DNA of 64,000 bases from Geosiphon pyriformis (Eukaryota; Glomeromycota; Glomeromycetes; Archaeosporales; Geosiphonaceae): positions 316,740 to 380,739 of the forward strand of contig JAAOMT010000591.1 in assembly GCA_016748015.1 (NCBI GenBank), read 5' to 3'. The first letter of the stretch is position 1. Each line of letters opens with the position of its first letter. Shown one piece after another: positions 45,100-57,877 of this stretch. The notes under the pieces are model-generated. The model saw only the letters and a list, made by a program, of their open reading frames with translations, had not been told where the DNA came from and did not search any database. A program made the translations under genes and the position numbers.

Positions 45100-46869
45100 A
45101 AATCTTTATTTCAACACTACTGTCAACATTTGGGATTAAATCACAACCACATATCAGCAGAATTAGCTTTCAATTTCTACGTCAACAAAAGAATTGCCTA
45201 TCTGTTAGAAATACCAGTAAATATTGAATTGACAAGAGAAGCCTTTTACAGTGAATTAATTCAAAATACTAATCTGCCAACAAATTACAATTTCGTCTCC
45301 ATCATCATGGAAATCAACAAAGAAATTGAACACCACATACAGCAAAGATACCCCATTACTTACATGAGCAAAGGCAAAGAAAAACTGCAAACACCAGCAG
45401 TAACACCCAAAAGAATACAACCACCTACTTAAAAGAAAACAAGAGTTGAGTTCCCAACTAATCCATCATACCACTATACACCTGGAAGCACCATTAATAT
45501 TACATCTACCAGTGCAGCCACATCAAACATAACATCAGCATTTAGACAATTTTCATTCCAAAGTAAACAAAGGAAAGCAGAGTTATTAGAACCATATGGC
45601 ACATATTTTGAAGAATTTAATTCACAATTATTAACGCCATCAGGACTCCAATTGCCACTGCCTCCCCCAGATTTCAGAATTTCTGATTCATGGAAAGTAA
45701 TAAAATCAGAAGAAGAGGAAGAAAAAGAAGCTAAAGATCAAGAATTCACTTACCAGAATCCAATTGCTGAAAACCCGGAATTTGAAATCCTGAATCTTCA
45801 AACCCAGCAAAATTTAAACCCAGAAAATCTGAAAATTGAAACTCCAAATATTCAGACACAGGATAATCAAAACCTCAATTTAATAAATCAACAAAACTTA
45901 TCTCCAGTAATTATCATCAATCAACCACCGATTAATCCAATAGCTGAACTCCTACAACTGCCATTTCAACTACCACCTCAACAACCTGTGTAACAACAAC
46001 CACTTCAACTACTACCACAACAATCTAACTTAGATCCAATGGCCTATGCACCAATTGCAAAACTTGACAATTTTACCAGCAAAGAGAACAATGCCCAAAT
46101 ATGACTCAATGACATTGAAAAAGCCATAGTGGTCAATGGATGGAACAACGGTAAAGCCCTTCAAGCAATCCCTTATTTTCTCAAAGATACTGCTGACTCA
46201 TGGTATCAGAGCCTAGCCGCCAAACCACAAATCTTCAATGAGTTCAAAACAGAATTCTTGAGATACTTTAGTAATAACAATAGTATTAATCGCTTGACCA
46301 ACACATTCACCACCATCAAACAAGGGGACACAAAAGCAGTCACCACCTACTTGAGACACTTCCATAGAAATCTGCACTAAATTCAGGCAATCCAAGCTAA
46401 TTACTTTACAGCACCACAGATCTTAAACCAGTTCATCAGAGGATTGCACAGTAGCATTCTTCAGCAAATACGTTCAATGCATCCAGTTGACCTCCCAACC
46501 ACCATTACCCATGCCAGAGATTTTGAAGCAGCCAAGCTAGAAGCCAATTATGCCCAAGCTGTAAATTTAGTGATGAACGGATCATTTGACTTGAATTCCA
46601 AACTAAAACAATTCAGTGATACAATCAATCAGAAACTAGAAGGATACTTAGCTGACAATTGTGCAATCTATCAACTACCACAACGACGCAATAATTCAGA
46701 AAACATGAATCGTTTCCAAAATCAGCTGCATCCATTAACATTATTGTTATCATCATTACCCAATCAGCCATGGCAGCCAGAAATGCGTGTTTGCCACAAC
46801 TGTGGTAAACAAGGTCACATTAGAGCTAACTGTCAATTTTATAGCAACAATCCACAATCGAAAAATTAA
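45100..46869 (+). pseudogene. Element B gag with zinc knuckle, several stops
   Basis: One frame: conserved N-terminal domain (LAFNFYVNKRIAYLL), Gln/Asn/Pro-rich linker, capsid core (LKDTADSWYQSLAAKP, then NTFTTIKQGDTKAVTTYL), and an intact knuckle CHNCGKQGHIRANC near 46,792-46,833. Stops at 45,430, 45,991, 46,102, 46,378 and 46,867. Element D has Trp at the same place as the 46,102 TGA (IWLNDIEKA against TWLREAQKA). The start codon is uncertain. Confidence 0.8.
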
Positions 46870-47385
46870 TATCAAAACTCCAATCGCAGATTTCAGATTC
46901 AGAATCACTACCCAAATCAAGACCAATATCAAACCACTTACCTGCCAATGACGCAATAATCAATCTATCAACTACCAGTATATCAACCTCCAATTTATTA
47001 ACTGCAGCCACCAGTAATTTATCAGCTGCAGCCCCAAATAATTTATCAGCCCCAACAACTAATTCAAACACCACTCCAAAACCCCACTCAAATGACATTA
47101 AGAAACCCAAGACCTAGAATCACTCAAAACTGGAAATCAATAATAGTTGTTTATCAACCAATCCTCAGCTCCTCTTACCAACCATTAGGCTCTTAACAGT
47201 AGAATTCAGGTACTGGTTCCACCCAAAACCCGAATTCTTAGAACTATTTAAGTCTTCTGGTTACCCCAAAAGATGCCACCACCAACAACTCGGAATCTAA
47301 CCCACCCCAAACAACACTCACCAACAATATTCTACCAGTAACAGTTACTGAAAACGAATCTCTTACAGCCATCTTTCCTTTTAAA

Positions 47386-47790
47386 TTGGAGGAAACCATC
47401 AACTCACCTTTGTTTAGTGGAACAGCACTTGAAGAAAAACCCATCACCGTGATGTACACTGATGCAAAAGTTGATGGTCACTCCATCAAACTGATCCTAG
47501 ATAGTGGATCAGCTGGCAGCATCATCACAAGACAACTTATAAATCAATTAGGTTGTCAAGTTGATTGCACTGCCAGTGCCAGGATTATTACAGCTGATAG
47601 AGTGACCAAAACACCCATTGAAAAGATTGATGATTTCTCCATAGAAGTCAATGGCATCATAGTACCAATCAAAATACTTGTTATAAAAGCCACTCAATAC
47701 TAAGCACTCATTGGGAACAACTGGCTGTTCAAAACCAATGTGACTCTAGATTGGAACACCCAAAAGCTCCAGCTTAGCCAGAACGGCTAA
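47386..47790 (+). pseudogene. Element B retroviral-type aspartic protease
   Basis: Same frame as gag. ILDSGSAGSIITRQLINQLG carries the intact DSG active site. The domain continues to a TAA at 47,701, replacing Gln in QYQALIGNNWL, and then LDWNTQKLQL. It would cleave Gag-Pol in the particle. Confidence 0.82.
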
Positions 47791-48179
47791 CACACATAGG
47801 TACCAGTCACATGTGGCCACTTTAAGCCTATCACCATGCCATCAACACCACTTATCAAATTCAAGGAAGAAAAAGCGAAACCCACCTGGGAAACATACCA
47901 AGTCTTGTGAGTTGACGTCGACCACAACAAACTGCTGCCAATACTCGCCTGGAACAACAACAACAATGGAAAGGAGAAACAAAAAGAAGAACCTACCTGA
48001 GAAGCCACCATTGATGCTTGGACCGACAACAACCAAAGTGAGATGCCACCAATTCTAGATTGGGAAGAAAAGAGCAAGAAAAAAGGAAAAAAAAGGAAAA
48101 AAAACATACTTAAAGAAACCACCACTGTAGAAGAAATAACTAGTGACTAGGAAAGAGAATACTCACGTGAACTAATAAA

Positions 48180-48790
48180 AGAGCCACCATATATACCTCT
48201 CAAATACAAGGACTGTGAGAAGAAACTGTCCTTAATGAGAGCTTGGGTAGCACCAGATGAAGACTACTGGATGTGAACCCATTACTATTGCAAGCTCTGC
48301 CATAGGGAACAATATGGCTACCCAAAAAAACAAGGCAAGTGGAACAATGAATCATGTCTCACTTGCAGCAAACAATTACTTGATGAAGGAATGTGAAACA
48401 ACATTTTTGGTCGAGGAGGAATGTGTGACACTTCGTGCCAATACACAATCCTCATCAGCGACTGGGTAAATCATGGTACACCCATCACAGCAGCATGGCA
48501 CTGAGCTATATTCCACTTAGACGGCTATCCACACGACGAGGACAAGATCTGGTAAATGGCCAATGCTAAAGTAGAAGGCACTTCGCCCAGTAAAATTTTG
48601 GAGATCAAGAATAACCCTCCAGAACCAACAGACATTGTTTTGGTTCTCAACCTGGATGCCTTTATTGACTTAGAAAACAGTCCAGAAGAATTTTATGAAC
48701 ACTATCAGAATCTAGCACCCATGAGAAAAAAGCAAGAGCAATACTTGGAAGAAATCAACACCTGATTATGTGACCACTGTTTGATTCCAT
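48180..48790 (+). pseudogene. Element B Cys-rich putative zinc-binding module
   Basis: Same frame, with stops. The pattern is a CX2C pair (YYCKLCHREQYGYP), a second pair (CLTCSKQLL), a CX3C (CDTSCQYTILISDW), and after an EFYEHYQNLAP stretch a cluster (CDHCLIPCDFQFCNDC). The same order appears in A and D. The family is not one I recognise. Confidence 0.65.
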
Positions 48791-49569
48791 GTGACTTCCA
48801 ATTCTGTAATGATTGTGACCTTATCTACAATCCACCACCATGCATGATCTATATAATTCCCGAAGAAGAAGAACCAATCAACAGCTGCACATTAGAATTG
48901 GAATCAAGTTCCAACCCCAATTCAAACTCTGACAACGACAATAACAAAAATAACAGTTCCAGCTCCATTCAAAATGGCTATAACAATGACAATGATTCCA
49001 ATTCAGATTTAAACTCCAATTCAAACTATGAACAATATATTGCACTCCCTAATCTCACCAAGGAGCAAGAACTGAAATGGTTCAGTGATAATAATGAAGG
49101 TATCATACCAGAACATGCACATAATACTGATGCAGGATTTGATTTGAGATATCTAGAAAAGAACGCCATCAAATTGGAACTCTATTTGCACATTTGCATC
49201 GATCTGAAAATAATATTGGAAATTCTAGCAACAACAATGGTTCAATTAGCATCTAGGAGTAGTTTAGTGAAAAAAGGAATAAACATCAGAGGAGAAATAA
49301 TTGATGCAGGATATGTAGGAAATATCATTGCTATGCTACAAAATGACTCAGAAAAGGCCTATATTATAGAGCCAAATAAAAGGATAGCACAGACAATATT
49401 TCTGCCTTTGGTAAAAATAGCTCAGTTAGTTTCAGTAAGAAATAGGAAAGAATTAAAAATAACAGCAAAAGAGATACAGAGATTTGGATCAACGGATAGA
49501 ATAAATGTACCAATCAATATGGTGGAGGTAGAAATTATTGGCCAAGGAGAAATTATCTCAACTGGTTAA
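48781..49569 (+). pseudogene. Element B acidic linker and dUTPase-like domain
   Basis: 262 open codons. Asn/Ser/Asp-rich linker to about 49,070, then dUTPase motifs: TDAGFDLRY, SRSSLVKKGI, GEIIDAGYVGNI, KRIAQTIFLPL and RFGSTDR, i.e. all five motifs in order within about 125 residues. The catalytic Asp of motif 3 and the Tyr are present. The second Asp of motif 3 seen in cellular enzymes is Gly. Confidence 0.78.
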
Positions 49570-49599
49570 ACAATTTCCATTCCACCATATAGCTGATAC

Positions 49600-50040
49600 A
49601 TGTTAGCAATAAAAAGGAGAGAAAAGGAGCAAGAACAGATTTTTGAAGCAGAAGCAACTCTTTGTGAATCAGAAGAAATTGGACTTATCAATCTACACAT
49701 ATCAGCTAAGAGTCATAACCATATCAAAATTTCCATCTACAATAACACCGGAAATATTGTAAAGATACTGGAAGGAACCACTCTCAGATATTTAACCACA
49801 GAAATTGAAGATCAAGCACCAAGCAGCATTTCAGATTTTCCACAGCTTTGTGGATATGTGGATATTACATCACAAATCATCTATAGATGAAACAAATGTT
49901 ATCTGTTACAGCCAGAACAATTGGAACAGATGAACATGGGAAATCTAGACCCACTTCAACAGATGCAACTAAAGATGTTACTTAATAATTTCAATGACAT
50001 CTTCGCTAGTGAAAACAAATTTGACAGAACTAATATTATC
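49600..50040 (+). pseudogene. Element B pre-RT beta-rich linker
   Basis: Follows the dUTPase-like domain after stops. It contains HIKISIYNNTGNIVKILEG and LRYLTTEI, the usual pre-RT module, and leads into LKMLLNNFNDIFASENKFD. Confidence 0.6.
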
Positions 50041-51320
50041 CAGCATCAAATCAAAACTGGAGATACAATGTCAATCAAACAGTAAGCATATAGGGTACCA
50101 CCAGCCAGCCATGAAATCATCTGTCAAGAGATTAACCAAATGCTTGACAATGGGTTAATTCAGCCATCAATGAGCCCATGGTCATCACCAGTAGTATTCA
50201 TTCATAAGAAGAATGGAAAAATCCAATTTTGTATAGACTACAAGAAACTCAATGGTGTAACTCATGGAGACAGCTATTCAACTCCATAGATACAAGAACT
50301 ATTCGATGCTTTCAGTGGAAACAAATGGTTTTCAACATTAGACTTGAATAGTGGGTACTGGCAAATAGTCATGGATCTAACTGACAAAAAAAAAACGGCA
50401 TTCACCACAAGAGAGAAAAACTTTGAGTTTGAAGTTATGCCATTCGGCTTAACCAATGCTTCAGCTACATTCCAATGGCTAATGAAAATTGTGTATACTG
50501 GCTTATTGTGGAAATTAGTAGTTGTATACTTGGATGGCACCAATGTGTTCTCAAAAACATTTGATAATTATCTACATCATCTTCAACAAGTGTTCAAAAG
50601 ACTACAATAAACAGAATTAAAATTGAATACAACAAAGTGTTTTTTTGGCAAAACAGAACTAAAATTCTTGGGACACATAGTTAGCAAAGACGGCATAAAA
50701 ACAGATCTGGAGAAAATAGAGATAGTAAAGAACTTTCCAATACCAACCAACATAACCGAGCTGAAATCATTCTTGGGATTGACGAGCTATTATAGATGCT
50801 TCATAAAAAACTTCAAAAATAGCACAACCATTCAATGATTTTCAAACCAAAAATACAAAGTATGAATGAACTGAAACTCAGCAAAAAGCATTTGACATCT
50901 TAAGAAGAAAGCTTATTTAAGCTCTAGTATTGATCTATCCAGATCATAGTAAACCATTCATTATCACCACTGATACATCAGGTCAAGCATTGGGAGCAGT
51001 ACTATCTTAGAGAGGACCAGATAGAAGAGAACATTCAGTCACATACACCAGCTGAGATTTAACACCAGCTGAAAAGAACTATGAAACACCAGAATTAGAA
51101 TATTTAGCAATCTATTAAGCAGTTATAAAATGGAAAGAATACTTGAGCCAAAAGTTTGAGGTGTACACAGATCACAAAGGATTGACATCACTCCAAAAAC
51201 AAGAATTTGGAGATGGAAGACAGTCAAGATGGAAAATGGTTCTTTCAACATATACTTATATCATACATTATAAAAAGGAAAAAGACAATGGAAATACTGA
51301 CAGTTTGTCGTAAATGAGAC
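50041..51320 (+). pseudogene. Element B reverse transcriptase and RNase H
   Basis: RT motifs: CIDYKKLNGV, FSTLDLNSGYWQIVMD, MPFGLTNASATFQ. The catalytic box is YLDG at 50,527-50,538, so one Asp is missing. A frame change near 50,815 precedes RNase H (ITTDTSGQALGAVL, YTDHKGLTSLQKQEF). It is inactive. Confidence 0.8.
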
Positions 51321-52727
51321 AAATCTAAGAACATTTCAACCCAAAAATATAACAAAACCAAAACAATACTCATGAAAATATAACAAAAGATAAACACACA
51401 AAAATATCAACAACTTCAACATTATATAGATATTCAACAGTTCAAGAAGAAATTATCTCAACTGGAACAAAAGAGGATCAAACAACAATTCAAATATTTT
51501 ATCACTCACCAAAATATACTTTATCAAAAAAATAGAAAAGATTCAGATCAACCAACCAGAGTAATTACAGAACCAGAAAAGAAGACAATACTGTTCAACA
51601 TGCATTCAGATTCAACTGCAGGACATTTTCATAAAGAAGCAACCATGAAAAGAACCAGAAAGAGATACTATTGGCCATCAATGTATCCAGACATCATCCA
51701 ATATGTGCAAAATTGTGATGCTTGTCAAAGAAGAGGAGGAACAAGACCCAGCAAACCATTGAGACCAATCAAAGTGGGACAACCATTTGACTGTATTGGA
51801 ATCGATTTAGTCAGACCATTGACAATTACCAGTAGAGACAACAGATATATTGCAGTAGCCATGAACTATCTTACTAAATGGCCAGAAGCCAAAGCAATTC
51901 AAAGAGCGGATGCAGAATCCGTTGCTAAATTCATCCATCAAGATCTGATTTGTCGACATGGATGTCCAAAAGAACTATTATCAGACCAAGGAACCCATTT
52001 TGTGAATAAAACATTAGCAGAACTAAGCCGAAGATTCAGAATTAAAAGACCACTATCATCACTATACTATTCACAAACCAATGGATTAGTTGAAAGATTT
52101 AATAGAACATTGTGTGAAACAATAGCAAAACTCAGCCAAAAAAACCAGGACGAATGGGATTTGTTCATACTATCAGTATTATTTGCTTATCAGACAATGA
52201 AGCAAGACACCACACAAGCAATACTATTTAAATTGATATATGGTAGAACAGCAATATTACCAGTTAAAATAAAGGTTAACACATATCTAACTGAACCAAT
52301 AACAGAAGAGAATTTCCAAGAAACATTGTTAAGAAAAACATATGACTTAATGGAAACATTGGAAAACAAACAAAGAAAAACAGCTAATAATATACAAAAA
52401 TTACAAGAAAAACAGAAAAAAAGACATGATAATCAATTACCAGACAAACCAGTTGAATTCAAGATTGGAGACAAAGTACTCTTACATCATATCAAAGCAG
52501 AAAAACAATGGAGTGAAAAATTCGATTCCAAATGGAATGGATTATTTTACATAGAAGAAATTCTAGTAAATAGAGCTTACAAATTAAGACTAGATAACAA
52601 AATTTTAACCAAAGCAGCACATGAAGATCAACTAAAACCATATCACAACATCACACCACTATTCACCAGTAATATTTCACAATTAGGAATACAGAAGATA
52701 CTAGTCCAACCAGAGGAGATTCCATGA
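51321..52727 (+). CDS. Element B integrase (375 codons open from 51,600)
   Basis: HHCC domain with MHSDSTAGHFHKE and CDACQRRGG; catalytic residues in IGIDLVRPLT, ELLSDQGTHFVN and TNGLVERFNRTL are all present. The GPF-like C-terminus reads KWNGLFYIEEIL. The TGA at 52,725 is followed in frame by more protein-like sequence. Upstream, 51,321-51,599 is the RNase H-integrase connector. Confidence 0.82.
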
Positions 52728-53454
52728 GATCTGGAACCAATCATCATCATTGAAAACAACACGTTAAATTAATTTATTAAAAGAATATATAAAGACATGG
52801 TAGATGTGACAAGAAATATCAGAAAAATGGAAATTACAGACAACATCCATTCACTAACACAACAACTCTTTCAATTGATTCAACACCAAGAGATGAAAAT
52901 TACAATTAATCAACAAACTATCTGATATCAAGACACTAAAAAGACATCACCACATAGAACACAGAAGAAAACAGAAAATACCATTGACAAAATCATTGTG
53001 AAAGTAAAATTAGCAATAAAAGAGTCGACAAAAGAGTCACTATACCAAGAGTTAACTAAAGAAACTTGAAATTGGTGAATACAACAATTTTCAAGAAACT
53101 ATTGTTATTTGTATTTGGAACAACACATGAATATCCAGAATCTATATACAGATAAAACAAAGCAATTATTTAACACAAGAATACTACAACAATTAGAACA
53201 TTTTTTGGGAAAGAACAACTTATCCACACAGGCCTGAGCCATATACTGAATATACACAGCATTTCAGGATTGACCAGAAATTTTACTCAACAAAACAATG
53301 GATACAGTTACCAGTAATCAATTAAGAAAGATCACTAACACTCAATTTGAAGAATTACAGACTCAAATAACACAAGTAATTCTCGAAAATGAAATTCAGG
53401 AAATACTTTAAGAAAAGGAATTAACAGAGTTAGATTTCAACAGAGCTCAATATT
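52728..53454 (+). pseudogene. Element B post-integrase coding-like region
   Basis: In frame with integrase, about 240 codons with roughly ten stops: MVDVTRNIRKMEITDNIHSL, then LYLEQHMNIQNLYTDKTKQL and ITNTQFEELQTQITQVILEN. Predicted helical and coiled-coil-like. No known domain. Stops mostly sit where Trp, Gln or Arg would fit. Confidence 0.45.
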
Positions 53455-53469
53455 AAAAGGAGGAAATAA
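53455..53469 (+). other. Element B polypurine tract
   Basis: AAAAGGAGGAAATAA directly before the 3' LTR. Confidence 0.7.
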
Positions 53470-54337
53470 TGTTACTCATAGAACTATAGGGAATATATTG
53501 GCATAGTTATTAACCAATCAGAAGTAGATATAGTAAAATGTAGAATTCCAAGATTCCTCTCAGGAATTACAGGATTCCAGGAATTACAAGATTCTCACAA
53601 GGAATCACAGGATTCCAGAATTCTAGGATTCCTCTCAAAGAAATTGCAGGATTCCAGGAATCCCAGAATTCCTGTTGTAAAGAATTGAGGAATTGAGGAA
53701 TCTCAATTATATATATATAGCAGTAGGATTAGAAGCTAAAAAGACAGACCTCTTAGTTTAGATTTCATCTGGACAACTTTCCAAACCACAAATAAATAAC
53801 TGTTTGTTATCTCAAATCTGCTACCACTATCAACACTTTATGTTGATAGTAATTGATACTTAACCACACTGAAACAATAGCTCTTGATCATGGCTATTGA
53901 TGGAATACTAACTTGCAAATTGTCTTGGCTTATTTTTTTTTTTCTTTATTTTATTTTATTTTCTTTATTTCTTGCTTTGATTTTATTGTTGTTTACTAAC
54001 TCTATTGAGGATTAACACACAGGGTACTAACATCAGAATAAACATGACTGGTAAAAAACCCAGAAATAAGAGTAGAACACTCGATTGAGGATAGCTTACC
54101 AGGAGAAATACCAGCCATTAAGTTAAGAAAGAAATTGACAAAACTGCAGTTTTGGGAAGCTATGAATAAAACTATTATCATTGAATCTCTGTTCATTATA
54201 CAAATAACTCAATCAAACTCTTCAGATACAAATCTTTCAGACACAAACCTTCAGATTACTATCAACTGCAACTAGATTTGAACACTAAGTTATGGGTTTG
54301 TTATTTAATCCAACACCAGAAATAATCACCTGTAACA
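53470..54337 (+). repeat. Element B 3' LTR
   Basis: 868 bp, TGTTACTC to CCTGTAACA. Array 53,541-53,700, TATA-like ATATATATAG near 53,711, hairpin 53,827-53,849. Three extra bases (TTG) lie between its end and the TCATG duplicate. Confidence 0.9.
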
Positions 54338-54340
54338 TTG

Positions 54341-55040
54341 TCATGTAAGTAGCCATCCAAGCAAAAGATTGCTTGGTGCCAGGCAGCAGTAACAGATGTT
54401 TTATGACTTACCCAGTCACTGATGAGAATCATATACTGGCATAAAATGTCACATGTTTTTCCTCGACCAGGAATGTTATTTCACATTTCTTCATCGAGTA
54501 ACCATTTGCTGCAAGTGAGATATGACTCATTGTCTTACTTTCCTTGTTTCTTTGAGTAGCCATAGCATTTTCTATAGTATGGCTTACAGTAGTAGTGGGT
54601 TCTTGTCCAATAGTCTTTGTCAGATGTGATCTAAGCTCCCATGGAGGAAAGTTTCTTTCTACAGTCCTTGCATTTGAGAGGTATATATGGCGGCTCTTTT
54701 ATTAGTTCCTGTGAGTATTCTCTTTTCCAGCCACTAGTTATTTTTTCTGTGGTGGTAGTTTTTTTAGGTAGATCTTCTTTTTTTCTTTTTTCTTTCCCTT
54801 TGTTGGTTTCTTCCTATTCCCAGGTTGGCAATTTGTCTGAGCCATTGTTAGTTTCTCAGATTTAGTCTGTATTTCAGGTAAGTTTTTTTTTTGGTTTCCT
54901 TTTCTATTGTCATTCCAAAAGAGTATTGGTGGTAGTTTGTTGTGGTCTTCATCAGTTCATGACACTTGATAGGTTTTTCAGGTAGGTTTCTTTTTCTCTT
55001 CCTTGAAATTGATAAGTAGCCACATTGCAGTGCTGGGTTT
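54341..55040 (-). pseudogene. Element A Cys-rich module, N-terminal part
   Basis: On the minus strand, resuming after element B. It reads the CX3C piece (CDILCQYMILISDW near 54,395-54,455), CX2C pairs near 54,520-54,600, and a Lys/Glu-rich linker. Stops are frequent. Confidence 0.6.
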
Positions 55041-55620
55041 GAAATGGCCACACGTTGCTGGTACTCGTATGTGTTGGCTGTTTTGACTGATTTACAACTC
55101 TTGTGTTGTCTAGTCAAGTATTGCATTTGTTTTGGACAGCCAGTCATTATCAACAAGGGCTTAGTACTGAATGGCTTCTATGACCAGAACTTTGGTTGGT
55201 ACTGTGATGCTATTGATTTCAATAGAGAAGTCATCAATTTCATTAATCAGAGTTTTGGTCACTCCATCAGCAGTGATAATTCATGTGCTGGCAGCACAAT
55301 CAACTCAGTGACCTAATTGATTCATGAGTTGTCATGTGATAATGCTGCTTGCTGATCCACTATCAAGAATAAGCTTGATAAAGTGTCTATTAAATTTGGC
55401 ATCAGTGTACATAGTGGTGATTGGTTTTTCTTCAAGTGTGGCTTTCCTAAACAAGAGCATAGATGTCAGTTCTTCAAGTTCAAACAGGAAGATAGCTGCA
55501 AGTAACTTGTTGTTAGTAACAGCGGCTAGAGGTATGTTGCTAATGAGTGTTTGTTTGTGGTTAGATTCCGTTTTGTTGGATGTGGTGTTTTCTGAAGTTA
55601 CCAGGAGACTTAAATAATTC
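55041..55620 (-). pseudogene. Element A aspartic protease
   Basis: On the minus strand, KLILDSGSASSIIT near 55,335-55,380 keeps the DSG active site. ITADGVTKTL and FSIEINSITVPTKVLV follow. One stop replaces a residue after SSIIT. Confidence 0.75.
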
Positions 55621-57858
55621 TAGGAATTCGGGTTTTGGGTATACTCGGTTTCTAAACTCTGCTGGCGTAATCTTGATGGCTGGTTTGAGGAGCTAAAAAT
55701 CAGTTGGTGAACAACCATCACTGATCTCCAGTTTTGAGTGACTCTAAATTTGGGATTTCCTGATGTCACCTGAGTGGAATTTGGAGTTGAGATCACTGGT
55801 GTCTGATAGATTACTTGTGGCTGCAGTGGTTAATAGATTATGAGTGTTGCTGGTTGATAAATTGATGCTGAAGTCTGATATACTGAAGATAAATATAATT
55901 GCTATGTCATTAGGATTTGATAAATTGGCTGTGTTACTGAGGAGTAATGTAATTGAGATTGGTATTGTTCTGGTGATTGATTACTGATGTAGTTCTGAGT
56001 TTGTAGTTGGCAATTGGAGTTTTGATACTGATTAGTTGATCTCTGGTTACTTATTTTTTTTCAACATTCAAATTGCAAATGTTCTTGTTTACTACAATAG
56101 TGGCATGTATGCGTTTTCTACTGCTATTGTTGATTAGTCGAGGATAATGCTGGATGTGACTGATTTTGAGAGTGACTTCTGTTTTCCTGATTGTTGCATC
56201 ATTGTGGAGGTTGATAAATGGCTTGATTGGTATTAGCTAAGTATTCCTCTAATTTTTGATTGATTAATTTACTGAATTGCTTTAATTTGAAATTCAATTT
56301 AGATGGTCTGTTCATTACTAAATTTATGGCTTGAATGTGATTTGTCTCAAGTTCAGCTGCTTCAAAATCTCTGACATTTGTAACTGCAGCTTAAAGATCT
56401 GCTGGATGCATTGGACATATGTATTGGAGGATACTACTGTGCAGTCCTCTAATAAATTGATTCAAAATTTGTGGCACTGTGAAATAATTAGCCTGTATGG
56501 CCTGAATTTGGTGCAGATTTTTATAAAAGTGTCCTAAGTAAGTAGTAACTGCTTCATTTTCTCCTTGCTTGATGGTGGTGAAAGTGTTTGCCAATCAGTT
56601 AATACTATTATTATTACTGAAATATTGTAGAAATGCAAGCTTGAATGCATTGAAATCTTGGGGTTTGTTAACCAAGCTTTGATATCATGAATTGGCAGTA
56701 TTTTGGAGAAAATAAGGGATGACTTGTATGGCTCTGACATCATTTCATTTATTGGCCGCAATGGCTTTTTTCACATTGTTCAGCCATACTTGGGTGTTGT
56801 CCTCTTCACCAATAAACTTTTCGAGTTTTGCTATTGGAACATAGACTATTAGATTCAAGTTTAGTTGTTGTGGTCATTGAAGTAGTAATTGAATTTAAAA
56901 TTGTGGTAGTTGCTGTTGTTGTGGAGTAACTGGTGGTGAATTGATAATGATTACCAGAGATAAGTGTTGTTGATTATTAATGTTGGGGTTTGGATTATTC
57001 TGATTTTTCTGGGTTTAAAAATTTGAAGTTTCAATTTCTGAATTTTCTAAATTTGGATCTTGCTAAGTCTGAAAGTTTGGGGTTTCAATGTCCAAGATTT
57101 CTGGAATTAGGTTCTGATAAGTAAATTTTTGATCTTTGGCTTTTTTTTCTTCCTCTTCTTCTGATTCTGTTATCTCCCAGGAACTTGCATTTCTGAAATT
57201 TGGTTGAGGTAATGGTGATTGAAATTCTAATGAGGTAGTTGATTGCTATTTAAATTCTTCAAAATAATTGCTATAAGTCTCTAATAACTCTGTTTTCTTT
57301 TATTTACTTTGAAATAGGAGTTGTCCAAATGTTGATGTCATATTTGATGTGGATGTGTCTATTGATAAAATGTTAATGGCGCTTCTAGGTATATAGTGAT
57401 ATGATAAGTTTGTTGGTAATTCAACTCTAATTTTCTTCCAAGTAGGTGGTTGGATTCCTTTTGGTATCACTGTTGGGGTTTGTAGTCTTTCTTTTCCTTT
57501 GTCTGCATAAATAATTGGGAATTGTTGTTGTGGGTATCTTTCAATGGTTTTATTAATTTTCTTAATAATTGGTATGAAACTGTGATTTCTTGGTAAGCTG
57601 GTGTGTTGAAATAATTCTGTATAGAAGTTTTCTCTTGCTGATTCGATGTTAACTGTTCCTTCTAGACAGTCTGTAATCTTTTCATTAACATAAAAATTGA
57701 AAGTGAATTCTGCTGGATAATGGTTGTTGGTTAAGCTCAATTGTTGGCTGTACTGTTGAAATAAGAATTTGGCAAATCCTAAATGGTTTGTTCCTATGAT
57801 TTCTAATTCTGCCACTTTTAGATAGTTGTTGTTGGTGCTGGTTCTCTGTAGAATTATA
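55621..57858 (-). pseudogene. Element A gag with zinc knuckle
   Basis: The N-terminal domain is open for 171 codons (57,815-57,300; FTFNFYVNEKITDCL). The capsid core (NTFTTIKQGENEAVTTYL) lies near 56,594-56,391. A knuckle CHYCSKQEHLQFEC near 56,070-56,111 keeps all four ligands. Stops occur at Trp positions, e.g. in the TANS*YQSL region. Confidence 0.75.
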
Positions 57859-57875
57859 CCTCACAGAAAGCACCA
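57859..57875 (-). other. Element A primer-binding-site candidate
   Basis: On the minus strand TGGTGCTTTCTGTGAGG, identical to that of element B. Confidence 0.6.
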
Positions 57876-57877
57876 AA

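Larger units (their letters stand above)
44128..54340 (+). mobile_element. Element B: plus-strand dUTPase-type Ty3/gypsy inserted into element A
   Basis: 10,213 bp between TCATG duplicates (44,123-44,127 and 54,341-54,345). LTRs are 868 bp each. Internal order: primer-binding site, gag, protease, Cys-rich module, dUTPase-like domain, linker, RT, RNase H, integrase, post-integrase region, polypurine tract. Gag through RT is a single frame with stops; integrase is shifted by an indel near 50,815. The join sequence in A is rebuilt cleanly when B and one TCATG are removed. Confidence 0.92.

Noticed and set aside
52728-53454. Envelope-like gene after integrase
   Set aside because: No signal peptide, cleavage site or membrane helix is visible in the readable parts; kept only as an unassigned coding-like region.
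54641-55617. Plus-strand ORFs of 74-97 codons
   Set aside because: They are antisense to the protease and Cys-rich region of element A, which reads as real pol on the minus strand.
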